Positions 1 through 5,791 of a stretch of DNA of 8,094 bases are shown here, one piece after another. A program made the translations under genes and the position numbers. The stretch covers positions 1 through 8,094 of the forward strand of contig PXQL01000061.1 in the NCBI GenBank assembly GCA_003021335.1, written 5' to 3'. Under the pieces are notes generated by a model. The model was not told the DNA's origin, ran no database searches, and saw only the letters and a list, made by a program, of their open reading frames with translations. Numbering within the stretch: the stretch's first letter is position 1; every line of letters begins with the position of its first letter. This DNA is from Halobacteriales archaeon QH_10_67_13. Its GTDB lineage: Archaea > Halobacteriota > Halobacteria > Halobacteriales > Haloarculaceae.

Positions 1-621
1 AGGTTGGACGAGTTCGCTGGCGTGGTGAGCCACGATCTCCGGAATCCGCTGAATGTGGCCACTTTAAGCGTTCAGTTGGCAGCACAGGAGTACGACAGTC
101 CGCATCTCGACCGGGCCGAGCGGGCACACAGCAGAATGGAGACGCTGATCGAAGACCTGTTAACGCTGGCACGTGGTGGCGACAAAGTGGAGTCACCCGA
201 ACCAGTTGGCCTGCGGGGGTTAGCCGAGTCAGCGTGGGCGAATGTGGCGACCGATAAGGCACGGTTGCGTGTCGAGACCGGTGGTGATCGGACGCTCTTG
301 GCCGACCAGAGTCGGCTCTCTCAACTGTTCGAGAATCTGTACCGGAATGCCGTTGAGCACGGCGGCAAAGGCGTGACCGTCACCGTCGGTGAACTCTCCC
401 AGGCTCGTGGAATATATATCGAGGACGACGGCCCCGGAATCCCGACAGAAGAACAAGAGCGGATATTCAAGGCAGGGTTTTCGACCGCAGAAGACGGGAC
501 CGGATTTGGACTCAGTATTGTCAAGCAGGTCGCCGAAGCACACGAGTGGAACATCCGGACGACGACGGGTCACGACGGTGGGGCCCGGTTCGAGATTACC
601 GGAATCAATTTTACTGAATAA
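1..621 (+). CDS. Sensor histidine kinase, C-terminal part (5' end outside window)
   Basis: This is the kinase core of a two-component sensor: it autophosphorylates a histidine with ATP and passes the phosphate to a response regulator. The frame is open from base 1, so the gene starts upstream and its sensory domain is not visible; the TTG at 4 is an internal Leu codon. Counting the first codon as residue 1, the dimerisation/H-box SHDLRNPLN has its phospho-acceptor His at residue 11 (bases 31-33). The ATP-binding domain follows: N-box NLYRNAVEHG (Asn at 346-348), G1 box DDGPGIP (from 424), F-box-like IFKAGFST, and G2 box GTGFGLSIVKQVAEAH (from 496). All key boxes are intact and the protein ends shortly after G2 with TAA, as is normal for the family. 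No response-regulator gene follows, which is common in haloarchaea. Family is certain; ligand and partner are unknown. Confidence 0.95.
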   Translation, partial: RLDEFAGVVSHDLRNPLNVATLSVQLAAQEYDSPHLDRAERAHSRMETLIEDLLTLARGGDKVESPEPVGLRGLAESAWANVATDKARLRVETGGDRTLLADQSRLSQLFENLYRNAVEHGGKGVTVTVGELSQARGIYIEDDGPGIPTEEQERIFKAGFSTAEDGTGFGLSIVKQVAEAHEWNIRTTTGHDGGARFEITGINFTE

Positions 622-854
622 CTACTGTACCTCAAGCTTCTCCAAAAGGTACTATCTGGGTAAATAGGATCATGCTTCGCGGTCGCAACCGTGAGAGTTG
701 TGTGCTCACAGCCCGGTCCGTACGGGTCCGGTGGTTCCGGTACCCTCAACGCCAACCTCCGGGTGATCTCGTTCCCAGAAGATCACCACGGCGCGTTCCG
801 GCCGGCCCGACGGACCCATCGAATCTCAGCCTACACTCCGGAGCCGCCAGTCGG
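622..854. other. Spacer after the histidine kinase, no intact gene
   Basis: No convincing gene is visible. A 37-codon minus-strand ORF (ATG at 819, TGA at 706) has haloarchaeal-looking codons in its middle (...RAVVIFWERDHPEVGVEG...) and may be a further scrap of the decayed gene next door at 855-1361. A stem-loop with 8-bp perfect arms, GGTGATCT at 762-769 and AGATCACC at 780-787 with a 10-nt loop, lies inside that ORF. It has no T-run, so I do not call it a terminator. The start of the spacer (622-670) is AT-richer than the surroundings, as expected for a transcript end after the kinase. Confidence 0.4.
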
Positions 855-1361
855 CTACACGCCAGCCTCAAACAGCGCCGTCGAGTCCCGGCGAGCAAGC
901 TTGGATCTGCCGGTGGTCAGCACGCACACCGTCTCGCAGTCGGCCTCGGTCACGCTCTTTGTGACTGCCCGCACCTCGGCGGTCACCACGGCATCGGCGA
1001 GCTTGTGGCTCACCCGGACACGGACGCGGCCGGCCGGACGATCGTCCCAACGGTCACGGCGATTCGGATCGCGAGCGGCTCGCTGAACGCCGCAACGTGC
1101 GCTGAGCCTCGTCGCGAGGACCGGCACCCAAGCACAACCTACCGGGCCCATCCGGCGCTTCGCAATAGCCGCTGTATCACCCGGGCAAGATCGTCGCCCG
1201 CAGTCGGCGCTGCGAGCCGGACGAGCGGGAGTTCGCTTGAGTGCCCCTCCCGAGCAGGCTCACACCGGCGAGCGTTTCGATCGCAGCGAGCGGGCGACCG
1301 ACGACGACCGGAACGACCCTCAGAGCACGAGCAAGCGGGCGACGGCAGGATCAACCGAACG
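855..1361 (-). pseudogene. Decayed coding region, family not recognised
   Basis: No long frame is intact, but the minus strand shows successive segments with typical haloarchaeal codons (G/C at third positions) that switch frame. In order of transcription they are: 1361-1323, reading RSVDPAVARLLVL then a stop; 1326-1234, including VVPVVVGRPLAAIETLAGVS; 1237-1139, including LPLVRLAAPTAGDDLARVIQ and closing with a TAG; the same frame continuing past that TAG to TGA at 1010, including SEPLAIRIAVTVGTIVRP; then a shift into a frame reading SHKLADAVVTAEVRAVT and ending at 855. This is what a gene with several indels and one nonsense change looks like. I do not recognise the family. It lies downstream of, and co-directional with, the DUF7521 gene, whose stop is only 7 nt away. 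The alternative is noncoding DNA that resembles coding sequence because of high G+C. The plus-strand ORFs here have poor composition and I treat them as shadows. Confidence 0.5.
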
Positions 1362-1368
1362 TCCCAAG

Positions 1369-1653
1369 CTACTGCCAGGTCACGTACAACAGCGTCGCGA
1401 CGGCGAACGCCTCTAGCACCTGCAACACCATCATCACCGTGACCGCAGAATCCGGAAGCGCTGGCGTCGCGTTGAGGTAGTACCAGAGCGCGATTAGGTT
1501 CTCGGCTAGCAGGAGTGCGGCGAAGACGATCGACCCGAGCGTTAGCGTCGACCGGATCTCCCGGTACAGCCGGCCCCAGATGACGATGAGCGCGGTCAAC
1601 AGCGCGACGTTTGCGGCCGCCCCGATCCGGGCGATGTCGAGTGTGAGTGTCAT
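1369..1653 (-). CDS. Three-helix membrane protein, DUF7521-like
   Basis: A 94-residue, strongly hydrophobic protein with three predicted transmembrane helices at about residues 8-28, 37-60 and 69-92, separated by a short basic loop (GRLYREIRST) and a short polar loop (NATPALPDSA). There is no signal peptide or catalytic motif. Size, topology and the position directly behind a small winged-helix gene match the haloarchaeal DUF7521 family, whose function is unknown to me. The start ATG at 1653 is 55 nt after the stop of the upstream regulator gene on the same strand, so the two are probably co-transcribed. Known: the family recurs next to ArsR-like regulators in haloarchaea (recalled, not searched). 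Inferred: the membrane protein and the regulator act in one pathway, perhaps membrane sensing coupled to transcription. Confidence 0.8.
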   Translation of the reverse strand: MTLTLDIARIGAAANVALLTALIVIWGRLYREIRSTLTLGSIVFAALLLAENLIALWYYLNATPALPDSAVTVMMVLQVLEAFAVATLLYVTWQ

Positions 1654-1708
1654 CGGTCGTGTGTCCTCGTGTCTCTGTTGCGGTGCTCGTAGGTAGTTGG
1701 TCGCACAC

Positions 1709-1987
1709 TCAGGCGTCGAGCTGGTTGAGGATCGTTTCGACGGTCTCCCAGTGTATTCGGGCTCGATCGCTCGGAAGGTACACCGTCCCGTACTCGGCGT
1801 CGGTACTGGTCACGACGTCGTTGTCCGCGAGCACGTCGAGATGATGGCGTACGGTGTTGTATGCGAGATCGAGATCCTCGGCGAGCTGGTTCGCGTTCCG
1901 GGGCCGATCGTCCAGCGTCTTGAGGATCCGTGCTCTGTTTGGACCCCCGCGTGTGCCCGAGAGAGTCTGCCAGAGCACCGCCTCCAT
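1709..1987 (-). CDS. ArsR-like winged-helix transcriptional regulator
   Basis: A 92-residue DNA-binding protein that is little more than one winged helix-turn-helix domain. Residues about 16-28 (GPNRARILKTLDD) form the first helix, NANQLAEDLDLAYNTVRHHLDVLADNDVV (about 31-59) is the HTH with its recognition helix around YNTVRHHLDVL, and the wing is TSTDAEYGTVYLPS (60-73). A short C-terminal helix (WETVETILNQL) may dimerise. No cysteine or metal-binding cluster is present, so metal sensing is not supported. The ATG at 1987 is chosen because a TATA-like stretch lies about 25-30 nt upstream, fitting a leaderless transcript. It probably heads an operon with the DUF7521-like gene. Target genes are unknown; autoregulation would be usual for the type. 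Confidence 0.88.
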   Translation of the reverse strand: MEAVLWQTLSGTRGGPNRARILKTLDDRPRNANQLAEDLDLAYNTVRHHLDVLADNDVVTSTDAEYGTVYLPSDRARIHWETVETILNQLDA

Positions 1988-2008
1988 TCCACCACCACTT
2001 TGCTACCC

Positions 2009-2018
2009 GTACAAAAGA
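2009..2018 (-). promoter_or_regulatory. TATA-like element of the wHTH-DUF7521 operon
   Basis: On the minus strand an AT-rich CTTTTGTAC stretch is centred about 27 nt upstream of the ATG at 1987. That is the distance expected for an archaeal TATA box driving a leaderless message. It supports both the chosen start and the view that the two genes are one transcription unit. Predicted from spacing and composition only. Confidence 0.5.
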
Positions 2019-2148
2019 ACCGCCCGATCCAGTGTCGACACACGAGAGTGACAGGGCTTTCCAAGCGGCGGTCGTCGTCGACATGCACCGGGAGGCGGAC
2101 ACGTGCATTCGTTGCCGAATCGGGATCATATGGGTTTTGGTAATTTCG

Positions 2149-2192
2149 ACTCAATTTCGCCGCACCTGCCGTCGGAGGCGGAGAAGTTGAGT
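2149..2192. repeat. Imperfect inverted repeat upstream of the DUF4397 lipoprotein gene
   Basis: The left arm ACTCAATTTCGCCGC (2149-2163) and right arm GCGGAGAAGTTGAGT (2178-2192) pair at 13 of 15 positions around a 14-nt centre. It lies 60-104 nt upstream of the lipoprotein ATG and about 160 nt upstream of the divergent wHTH gene. It could be an operator shared by the divergent promoters, or a small remnant element. No T-run follows, so terminator function is not supported on either strand. A second, 6-bp dyad (ATGCAC 2083-2088, GTGCAT 2103-2108) lies nearby and may be chance. Confidence 0.5.
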
Positions 2193-2218
2193 TAGAATCT
2201 AGTCTAAGTTCCGACAAC

Positions 2219-2225
2219 GAATATT
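2219..2225 (+). promoter_or_regulatory. TATA-like element of the DUF4397 lipoprotein gene
   Basis: An AATATTA stretch begins 34 nt and ends 28 nt before the ATG at 2253. This position fits an archaeal TATA box with a leaderless or very short 5' leader. Prediction from spacing and AT content alone. Confidence 0.45.
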
Positions 2226-2252
2226 ACCGGCTGCAATAAATCTTAGTTCGCA

Positions 2253-3077
2253 ATGCAAGAACCACAGACGACGCGGCGACGCGCACTGACTGGCGTTGCG
2301 ACCGGCGCTGTCGTTGGCCTGGCCGGCTGTCTCGGCGGCGGCGATGACGACAACTCGAACGGCGACGGTGACACCGGAGACGACGACGCCGACACCGGCG
2401 GCGACAGTGACACCGGAGACGACGGAGACACCGGCGACACCAACGATGGTGAGGCCGCCCTACGGGTCGCACACCTCTCGCCGGACGCGCCGAACGTCGA
2501 CGTCTACGTCGACAGCGAGGATCCGACCCTGGCCGACGTGCCGTTCGGCGAGGTGAGCGACTACCTCAACGTGCCGGCCGGCGACCGCGAGGTCGAGATT
2601 ACCGCGGCCGGCGATCCGGACACGAGCGTCTTCTCCGGACCAGTTACCGTCGAGGCGGACGCCGACTACACGGTCGCCGCGATCGGCGAGCTGAGCGACG
2701 ACGGCGACCAGCCGTTCGAGCCGCTGGTGCTCGAGGACGACAACAGCACCGTCGACGGCGACTCGGCGCGGCTCCGGGTCGTCCACGCCTCGCCGGACGC
2801 GCCGGCCGTCGACGTGACCGCGGCCGGCGGCGAGGTCGTCCTATTCGACGGCGTCGCCTACGGCGAGTCGGGCTACACAGAACTCGAAGCAAACGACTAC
2901 ACCGTTGAGATTCGCGGCGACACGGAGGGCAACGACGGCGAGGTCGTGGCGGATTTCGACGTGAGTCTCAACGGCGGCACCGTCTACACGGCCTTCGCGG
3001 CGGGCTATCTCTCTCCCGACGACGGGCCGGCCGACACCGCATTCGACCTGCTGATCGCACAGGACAGCAGCGCCTGA
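2253..3077 (+). CDS. Tat-exported lipoprotein with tandem DUF4397 domains
   Basis: A 274-residue secreted, lipid-anchored protein. The N-terminus has a Tat-type twin arginine run (TRRRAL, residues 7-12), a short hydrophobic stretch, and a lipobox LAGC at 23-26; after cleavage Cys26 would be lipidated, tethering it to the outer face of the membrane. Residues about 28-67 form a flexible linker of Asp, Gly, Thr and Asn repeats. Two DUF4397 units follow, each opening with a near-identical motif: LRVAHLSPDAPNVDVYV (from about 70) and LRVVHASPDAPAVDV (from about 174). Each has the expected beta-rich pattern, ending in YTVAAIGEL and YTAFAAGYLSPD. DUF4397 is a surface-associated fold of unknown molecular function, common in haloarchaeal lipoproteins. 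The gene stands alone, with convergent neighbours downstream. Export and architecture are secure; the role is unknown. Confidence 0.93.
   Translation: MQEPQTTRRRALTGVATGAVVGLAGCLGGGDDDNSNGDGDTGDDDADTGGDSDTGDDGDTGDTNDGEAALRVAHLSPDAPNVDVYVDSEDPTLADVPFGEVSDYLNVPAGDREVEITAAGDPDTSVFSGPVTVEADADYTVAAIGELSDDGDQPFEPLVLEDDNSTVDGDSARLRVVHASPDAPAVDVTAAGGEVVLFDGVAYGESGYTELEANDYTVEIRGDTEGNDGEVVADFDVSLNGGTVYTAFAAGYLSPDDGPADTAFDLLIAQDSSA
2331..2453 (+). repeat. Low-complexity Asp/Gly/Thr repeat encoding the lipoprotein linker
   Basis: The DNA here consists of imperfect short units built on GACACCGGAGACGAC and GACACCGGCGAC, giving about 40 codons almost entirely Asp, Gly, Thr, Asn and Ser. Near-identical units (around 2371-2385 and 2410-2424) make it prone to length change by slippage or recombination. 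It encodes the tether between the lipid anchor and the folded domains. Confidence 0.8.
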
Positions 3078-3174
3078 CCGACACTCCGGTTCCCCGGCCC
3101 TCCAGACCGTTTATCCAGCCCCGACAAGCCGAGCACCGACGGTCGAGGATCGAGCGGATCGCACCGAGGCAGGC

Positions 3175-3760
3175 TCAGGAAAGCGTCGATCGTAGCGTCT
3201 CGACTGCCAGCTTCGGAATCCGGCGGCGGGCACCGTCGAGTGCCTCTCGGATGTGTGCAGCCGCGTCCTCGTCGATGCCCGCGCCGTGGCCGACGAGCAG
3301 CCGGTCCGGGCGGAACCGTCCGACCGTCCGGGGCGGCCGGATGCGCAACATCGGGTGGATCCCGACCGGCCGGTCGCCGGTCCTGAAATACGAGGCGGTT
3401 CCGAGCGTCTCGGGGACGATCAAGAGTTCGCGGTCTTCGTGGTACAACACGGCCTCCTTCCAGAACCTGCGGTCGATCAGCTCGCGGGCGACGTAGCCGG
3501 TGTCTGCGAGCTCGTGGCGGAACCGCTCGACCGGCGCCTCGACCTTGTCGGCGAGGTCGCTCATGAACGCGGGAACCCACACCGAGACGTCGTGTCGGCG
3601 GGCGAGCGCCGCGGCAGTCGACGGGATCGACGAGCCAGAGACCCGTCTGCGTCGACAGCGCGTGGCTCGCCCGCTGCATCGTCTCGTTGGGGCGTGCGAT
3701 CCACCCGATCCCGCCGTCGAACCGGTCGATCACCCGAACCTCGCCGGGGAGTGTCTCCAT
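3175..3760 (-). pseudogene. Broken metallo-beta-lactamase-like protein gene (internal deletion with frameshift)
   Basis: Two parts of one protein lie in different minus-strand frames. The N-terminal part starts at ATG 3760 (METLPGEVRVIDRFDGGIGW...), reading well to ...GLWLVDPVD at about 3620, then degenerates into Arg/Pro-rich shadow sequence. The C-terminal part resumes in another frame at about 3620 (TAALARRHDVSVWVPAFMSD...) and runs to ...RFRPDRLLVGHGAGIDEDA... and the stop at 3175. In related haloarchaeal proteins, as I recall them, VDPVD is followed by a stretch of about 25-30 residues with an LLDRHKRD-type segment before the AALARRHDV part; that stretch is absent here. The likely lesion is a deletion joining two short CGAC-type repeats at 3616-3622. 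The PDRLLVGHG ending resembles MBL-fold hydrolases. A truncated 135-residue product from an internal ATG at 3582 is possible but would lack the N-terminal core. Confidence 0.75.
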
Positions 3761-3762
3761 AC

Positions 3763-3789
3763 CGTCCGTTTGGACGAACCAGATAAAAG
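3763..3789 (-). promoter_or_regulatory. Leaderless-type promoter with a dyad before the 3760 start
   Basis: Minus-strand CTTTTATC (3782-3789) sits about 25 nt upstream of the ATG at 3760, as an archaeal TATA box would. Between it and the start lies a perfect dyad, CGTCC (3763-3767) and GGACG (3772-3776) with a GTTT spacer. The dyad would overlap the transcription start, so it could be an operator. The promoter looks intact although the gene it serves is broken. Confidence 0.5.
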
Positions 3790-3813
3790 AGTCGCGTTGA
3801 GGCGGTCAGTCGG

Positions 3814-4779
3814 TCAGTCGGCGGGACACTCCGGTGCCGGCGGCTCCTCGCGGGGTTCCCCGGAGCCGTCCCGACGGTCGCGGATGACTCGCCCGATCGC
3901 GCGGCTACCGATGATCGCAAAGCCCGCGATGATGACGGCGAACCCGAGGACCGTCGCCCTGGAGATCGACTCGCCCAACAGCAGCCAGCCGCCCAGCGCG
4001 GAGACGATCGGGATGACGTAGAAGATCAGATTCGCCCGCGTGGCCCCACCGGCGTCGATCAGCGCGAAGTACGCGAGGTAGGCGATCGCTCCGGAAAACA
4101 CCCCGACGTACGCGAGCGCGAGCACCGCCGTGGGCGTGACCGACACGCTCGATACAGACTCGCCGGCCCCGTAGCTAAACAGGTGCGTGAGCACGGCCGC
4201 AAGCGGGACACCCCAGACCGTCCGGGCCGTGCTCGACAGGTTCGCGTCGGCACGCCGGATCAACACGGCCCCGAGCGCGCTCGCGACCGCCCCGCCGAGC
4301 AGGATCAGGACCCCCGGGCCGCCGGCGAGTAGGCCGTCGGCGCCGGGACTCGCGACGAGGACGACCCCGAGCAGTCCGAGCCCCGTTCCGATCCCGCCGC
4401 GCACCGAGAGCCGCTCGTCTGCGAGCAGCAGGGCGGCGAAGACCGGCGTGAGGATCGGGTTGAGACTGAATACGATCGCCGCGACGCCGCTGGTGGTGTA
4501 CTGTTGACCGACGAACAACAGGGCGTTCGTGAGTCCGATCACGAGCAGCCCCGTCGCCGCGATCCCGACCGCGTCCCCGATCGTCCGGGGCCGAAGCTCC
4601 TCTCTGGACAGTGCGAACGCGGCGTAGCCGGCCAGCACGATCGCGCCGATGTCGAACCGGATCGCGACGAACAAAAGTGGCGGCAGGTGCGCAAGCCCCG
4701 CCTTCGCCGCGACGAAGGTCCCGCCGAACAGCACCGCCGCGACCGCGAACAGTCCGATCGTCCGCCGGCGACCCGTCAC
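3814..4779 (-). CDS. EamA/DMT-superfamily permease
   Basis: A membrane transporter of the drug/metabolite transporter superfamily, about 321 residues with ten hydrophobic helices arranged as two EamA repeats. The first repeat opens with RRTIGLFAVAAVLFGGTFVAAKAGL and contains LTNALLFVGQQYTTSGVAAIVFSLNPILTPV-type sequence, the usual EamA helix-4 region. The second begins around ARTVWGVPLAAVLTH and ends ...GWLLLGESISRATVLGFAVIIAGFAIIG, with the typical LGE motif. The tail (RDRRDGSGEPREEPPAPECPAD) is cytosolic and charged. I chose GTG at 4779: it gives a short polar N-terminus before the first helix and overlaps the stop of a small upstream ORF as GTGA. A TTG at 4800 is the alternative. Substrate cannot be inferred; family members export amino acids or metabolites. 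It is divergent from a FilR1-type regulator, a plausible controller. Confidence 0.9.
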   Translation of the reverse strand: MTGRRRTIGLFAVAAVLFGGTFVAAKAGLAHLPPLLFVAIRFDIGAIVLAGYAAFALSREELRPRTIGDAVGIAATGLLVIGLTNALLFVGQQYTTSGVAAIVFSLNPILTPVFAALLLADERLSVRGGIGTGLGLLGVVLVASPGADGLLAGGPGVLILLGGAVASALGAVLIRRADANLSSTARTVWGVPLAAVLTHLFSYGAGESVSSVSVTPTAVLALAYVGVFSGAIAYLAYFALIDAGGATRANLIFYVIPIVSALGGWLLLGESISRATVLGFAVIIAGFAIIGSRAIGRVIRDRRDGSGEPREEPPAPECPAD

Positions 4780-4838
4780 CGTCGCTCTGCCCCGGCCCAA
4801 TCCAAACCCCTCGTACTCGACTGTTCGAACATATCCAT
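4776..4838 (-). CDS. Possible 20-residue leader ORF overlapping the transporter start
   Basis: A small ORF starts at ATG 4838 (a second in-frame ATG is at 4832), reads MDMFEQSSTRGL... for 20 residues and stops at TGA 4776-4778. That TGA overlaps the GTG start of the transporter as GTGA, the classic layout for translational coupling. The ORF starts lie about 20-25 nt downstream of a strong TATA-like element, so they are the first AUGs a leaderless transcript would present, whereas the transporter's own start is about 50 nt further in. The ORF may be a leader peptide, or the original N-terminus of the transporter separated by a frameshift. No homology is recognised. Confidence 0.45.
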   Translation of the reverse strand: MDMFEQSSTRGLDWAGAERR

Positions 4839-4850
4839 AGTAGGGACCGG

Positions 4851-4860
4851 AGAGTTATAA
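4851..4860 (-). promoter_or_regulatory. TATA-like element of the leader ORF/transporter unit
   Basis: Minus-strand TTATAACTCT (4860-4851) is a close match to a haloarchaeal TATA box. It lies about 25 nt before the ATGs at 4838 and 4832, which suggests the transcript begins at or just before the small leader ORF rather than at the transporter start. Confidence 0.6.
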
Positions 4861-4870
4861 GGAAAGTTAT

Positions 4871-4934
4871 GAAAAGTTGCACGACGCGGGACGGCCGCCC
4901 GTCGGGACGGGCTTGCAGTCCGTGCAATCTTTTC
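4871..4934. repeat. Large inverted repeat between divergent transporter and regulator genes
   Basis: The left arm GAAAAGTTGCACG (4871-4883) and right arm CGTGCAATCTTTTC (4921-4934) pair at all 13 positions with one bulged base. Within the 37-nt centre there is a smaller dyad (CCCGTCGGGACGGG, 4898-4911) and a direct repeat of CGGGACGG (4887-4894, 4903-4910). The element sits directly behind the transporter TATA box. Its right arm ends in the CTTTT that may serve the rightward promoter. It could be a two-site operator for the neighbouring regulator, or a cruciform or RNA stem if transcribed. Confidence 0.6.
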
Positions 4935-4976
4935 ACGTCCCGAAAGGGGTAAGACGCGGCAGGACCTCATCAGGAT

Positions 4977-5771
4977 ATGGAGGCCGCGCTGGCGGAGGTC
5001 GAGTTTCTCGCCCGCTCGGAGAATCGGGTCCGGGCGTTACATTTGTTGGCCGAGGGAGCACACACCCGCGGCGAGCTCGGCACGACGATCGGGGCCTCGC
5101 AGGCGACGCTCGGGCGGATCCTCGAGGACTTTAGCGAGCGCTCCTGGATCCGGCGGGCCGAGGAGGGGTACGTCGCGACCGCAACCGGGCGGTTTGTCGC
5201 GGACGCGGTGACAGAGCTGCTCGAGACGGTCGCGACCGAGCGGAAACTCCGGGAAGTCGTCGCGTACCTGCCGACCGCAACGATGAGCTTCGAGCTCGAC
5301 CGGCTTGCGGACGCGACGATCACGACTCCGAGCCCGACCAGGCCCAGCGCACCCTTGGAACGCGTGCTCGATCAGATGGCGACGGCACCCGAGCTCCGGG
5401 CGGTCTCACACGCTTTTAACGAGCGGAGCCTGGCCGCCGTCGCCGAGGCCGTCGAGGCCGGTACGCAGACCTTTCAGGGGGTGTTCGAGACCGGGACGAT
5501 CGAGGCGCTGGCCGCTGACGAGCGCTCGTGGGCGCTGCTGACCGACCTGGCCGCGAACGAGGCCGCCGAACTCCGGGTGTACGACGGCGACGTGCCGATG
5601 GCGGCGACAGTCGGCGACGGGCGGACCGCGCTCCTGCTCCGAGACGAAGATGGAATCGTGCGCGCGGCCGTCGAGTCGACCGATGCGACGGTCAGGGAGT
5701 GGGCGGTCGGGGTCTTCGAACAGTACCGATCGCGGGCCATGCCGTTCGACCCGGCCGAATACCAGACCTGA
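4977..5771 (+). CDS. HTH transcriptional regulator with FilR1 (DUF1724-type) domain
   Basis: A 264-residue transcriptional regulator of normal length for the haloarchaeal FilR1-domain family. Residues about 5-75 form a winged HTH: EFLARSENRVRALHLLAEG, then TRGELGTTIGASQATLGRILEDFSERSWI as the HTH with recognition helix, then a wing ending in GYVATATGR. A linker helix (FVADAVTELLETVATERKLREV) leads to the C-terminal FilR1-type region (about 125-255), with RAVSHAFNERSLAAVAEAVEAG and the strand pattern LRVYDGDVPMAATVGDGRTALLLRDEDGIVRAAVES, ending in WAVGVFEQYRSRAMPFDP. The effector is not known. The ATG at 4977 is the first good start; a weak AGGA at 4961-4964 precedes it. It diverges from the leader ORF/transporter unit across a large inverted repeat, so control of the transporter and of itself is a reasonable inference. 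Its stop is 20 nt from that of the convergent gene. Confidence 0.9.
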   Translation: MEAALAEVEFLARSENRVRALHLLAEGAHTRGELGTTIGASQATLGRILEDFSERSWIRRAEEGYVATATGRFVADAVTELLETVATERKLREVVAYLPTATMSFELDRLADATITTPSPTRPSAPLERVLDQMATAPELRAVSHAFNERSLAAVAEAVEAGTQTFQGVFETGTIEALAADERSWALLTDLAANEAAELRVYDGDVPMAATVGDGRTALLLRDEDGIVRAAVESTDATVREWAVGVFEQYRSRAMPFDPAEYQT

Positions 5772-5791
5772 CTGGCGTCCGTCTGCGGGAC

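Noticed and set aside
762..787. Stem-loop after the histidine kinase as a terminator
   Set aside because: No T-run follows and it lies about 140 nt past the stop codon; archaeal termination usually depends on poly-T.
1343..1357. 15-nt exact match (minus strand CGGTTGATCCTGCCG) to the conserved 5' end of archaeal 16S rRNA
   Set aside because: Flanking bases do not continue as rRNA, and the bases read as coding-like Val-Asp-Pro-Ala within the decayed gene. Treated as coincidence.
672..1442. 256-codon plus-strand open frame
   Set aside because: Arg/Pro/Ser/His-rich composition typical of shadow frames in high-G+C DNA, and it overlaps the well-supported DUF7521 gene on the other strand.
3803..3820. 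Tandem CGGTCAGT repeat at the transporter stop codon
   Set aside because: Only two units and part of a third, overlapping the end of a normal gene; too short to interpret.
3253..4021. Long plus-strand open frames opposite the MBL-like and transporter genes
   Set aside because: Basic, low-complexity composition with no recognisable motif; they mirror the minus-strand genes.
4175..4936. 253-codon minus-strand frame overlapping the transporter
   Set aside because: Arg/Asp-rich out-of-frame reading of the EamA gene; the transporter frame has clear helices and motifs.
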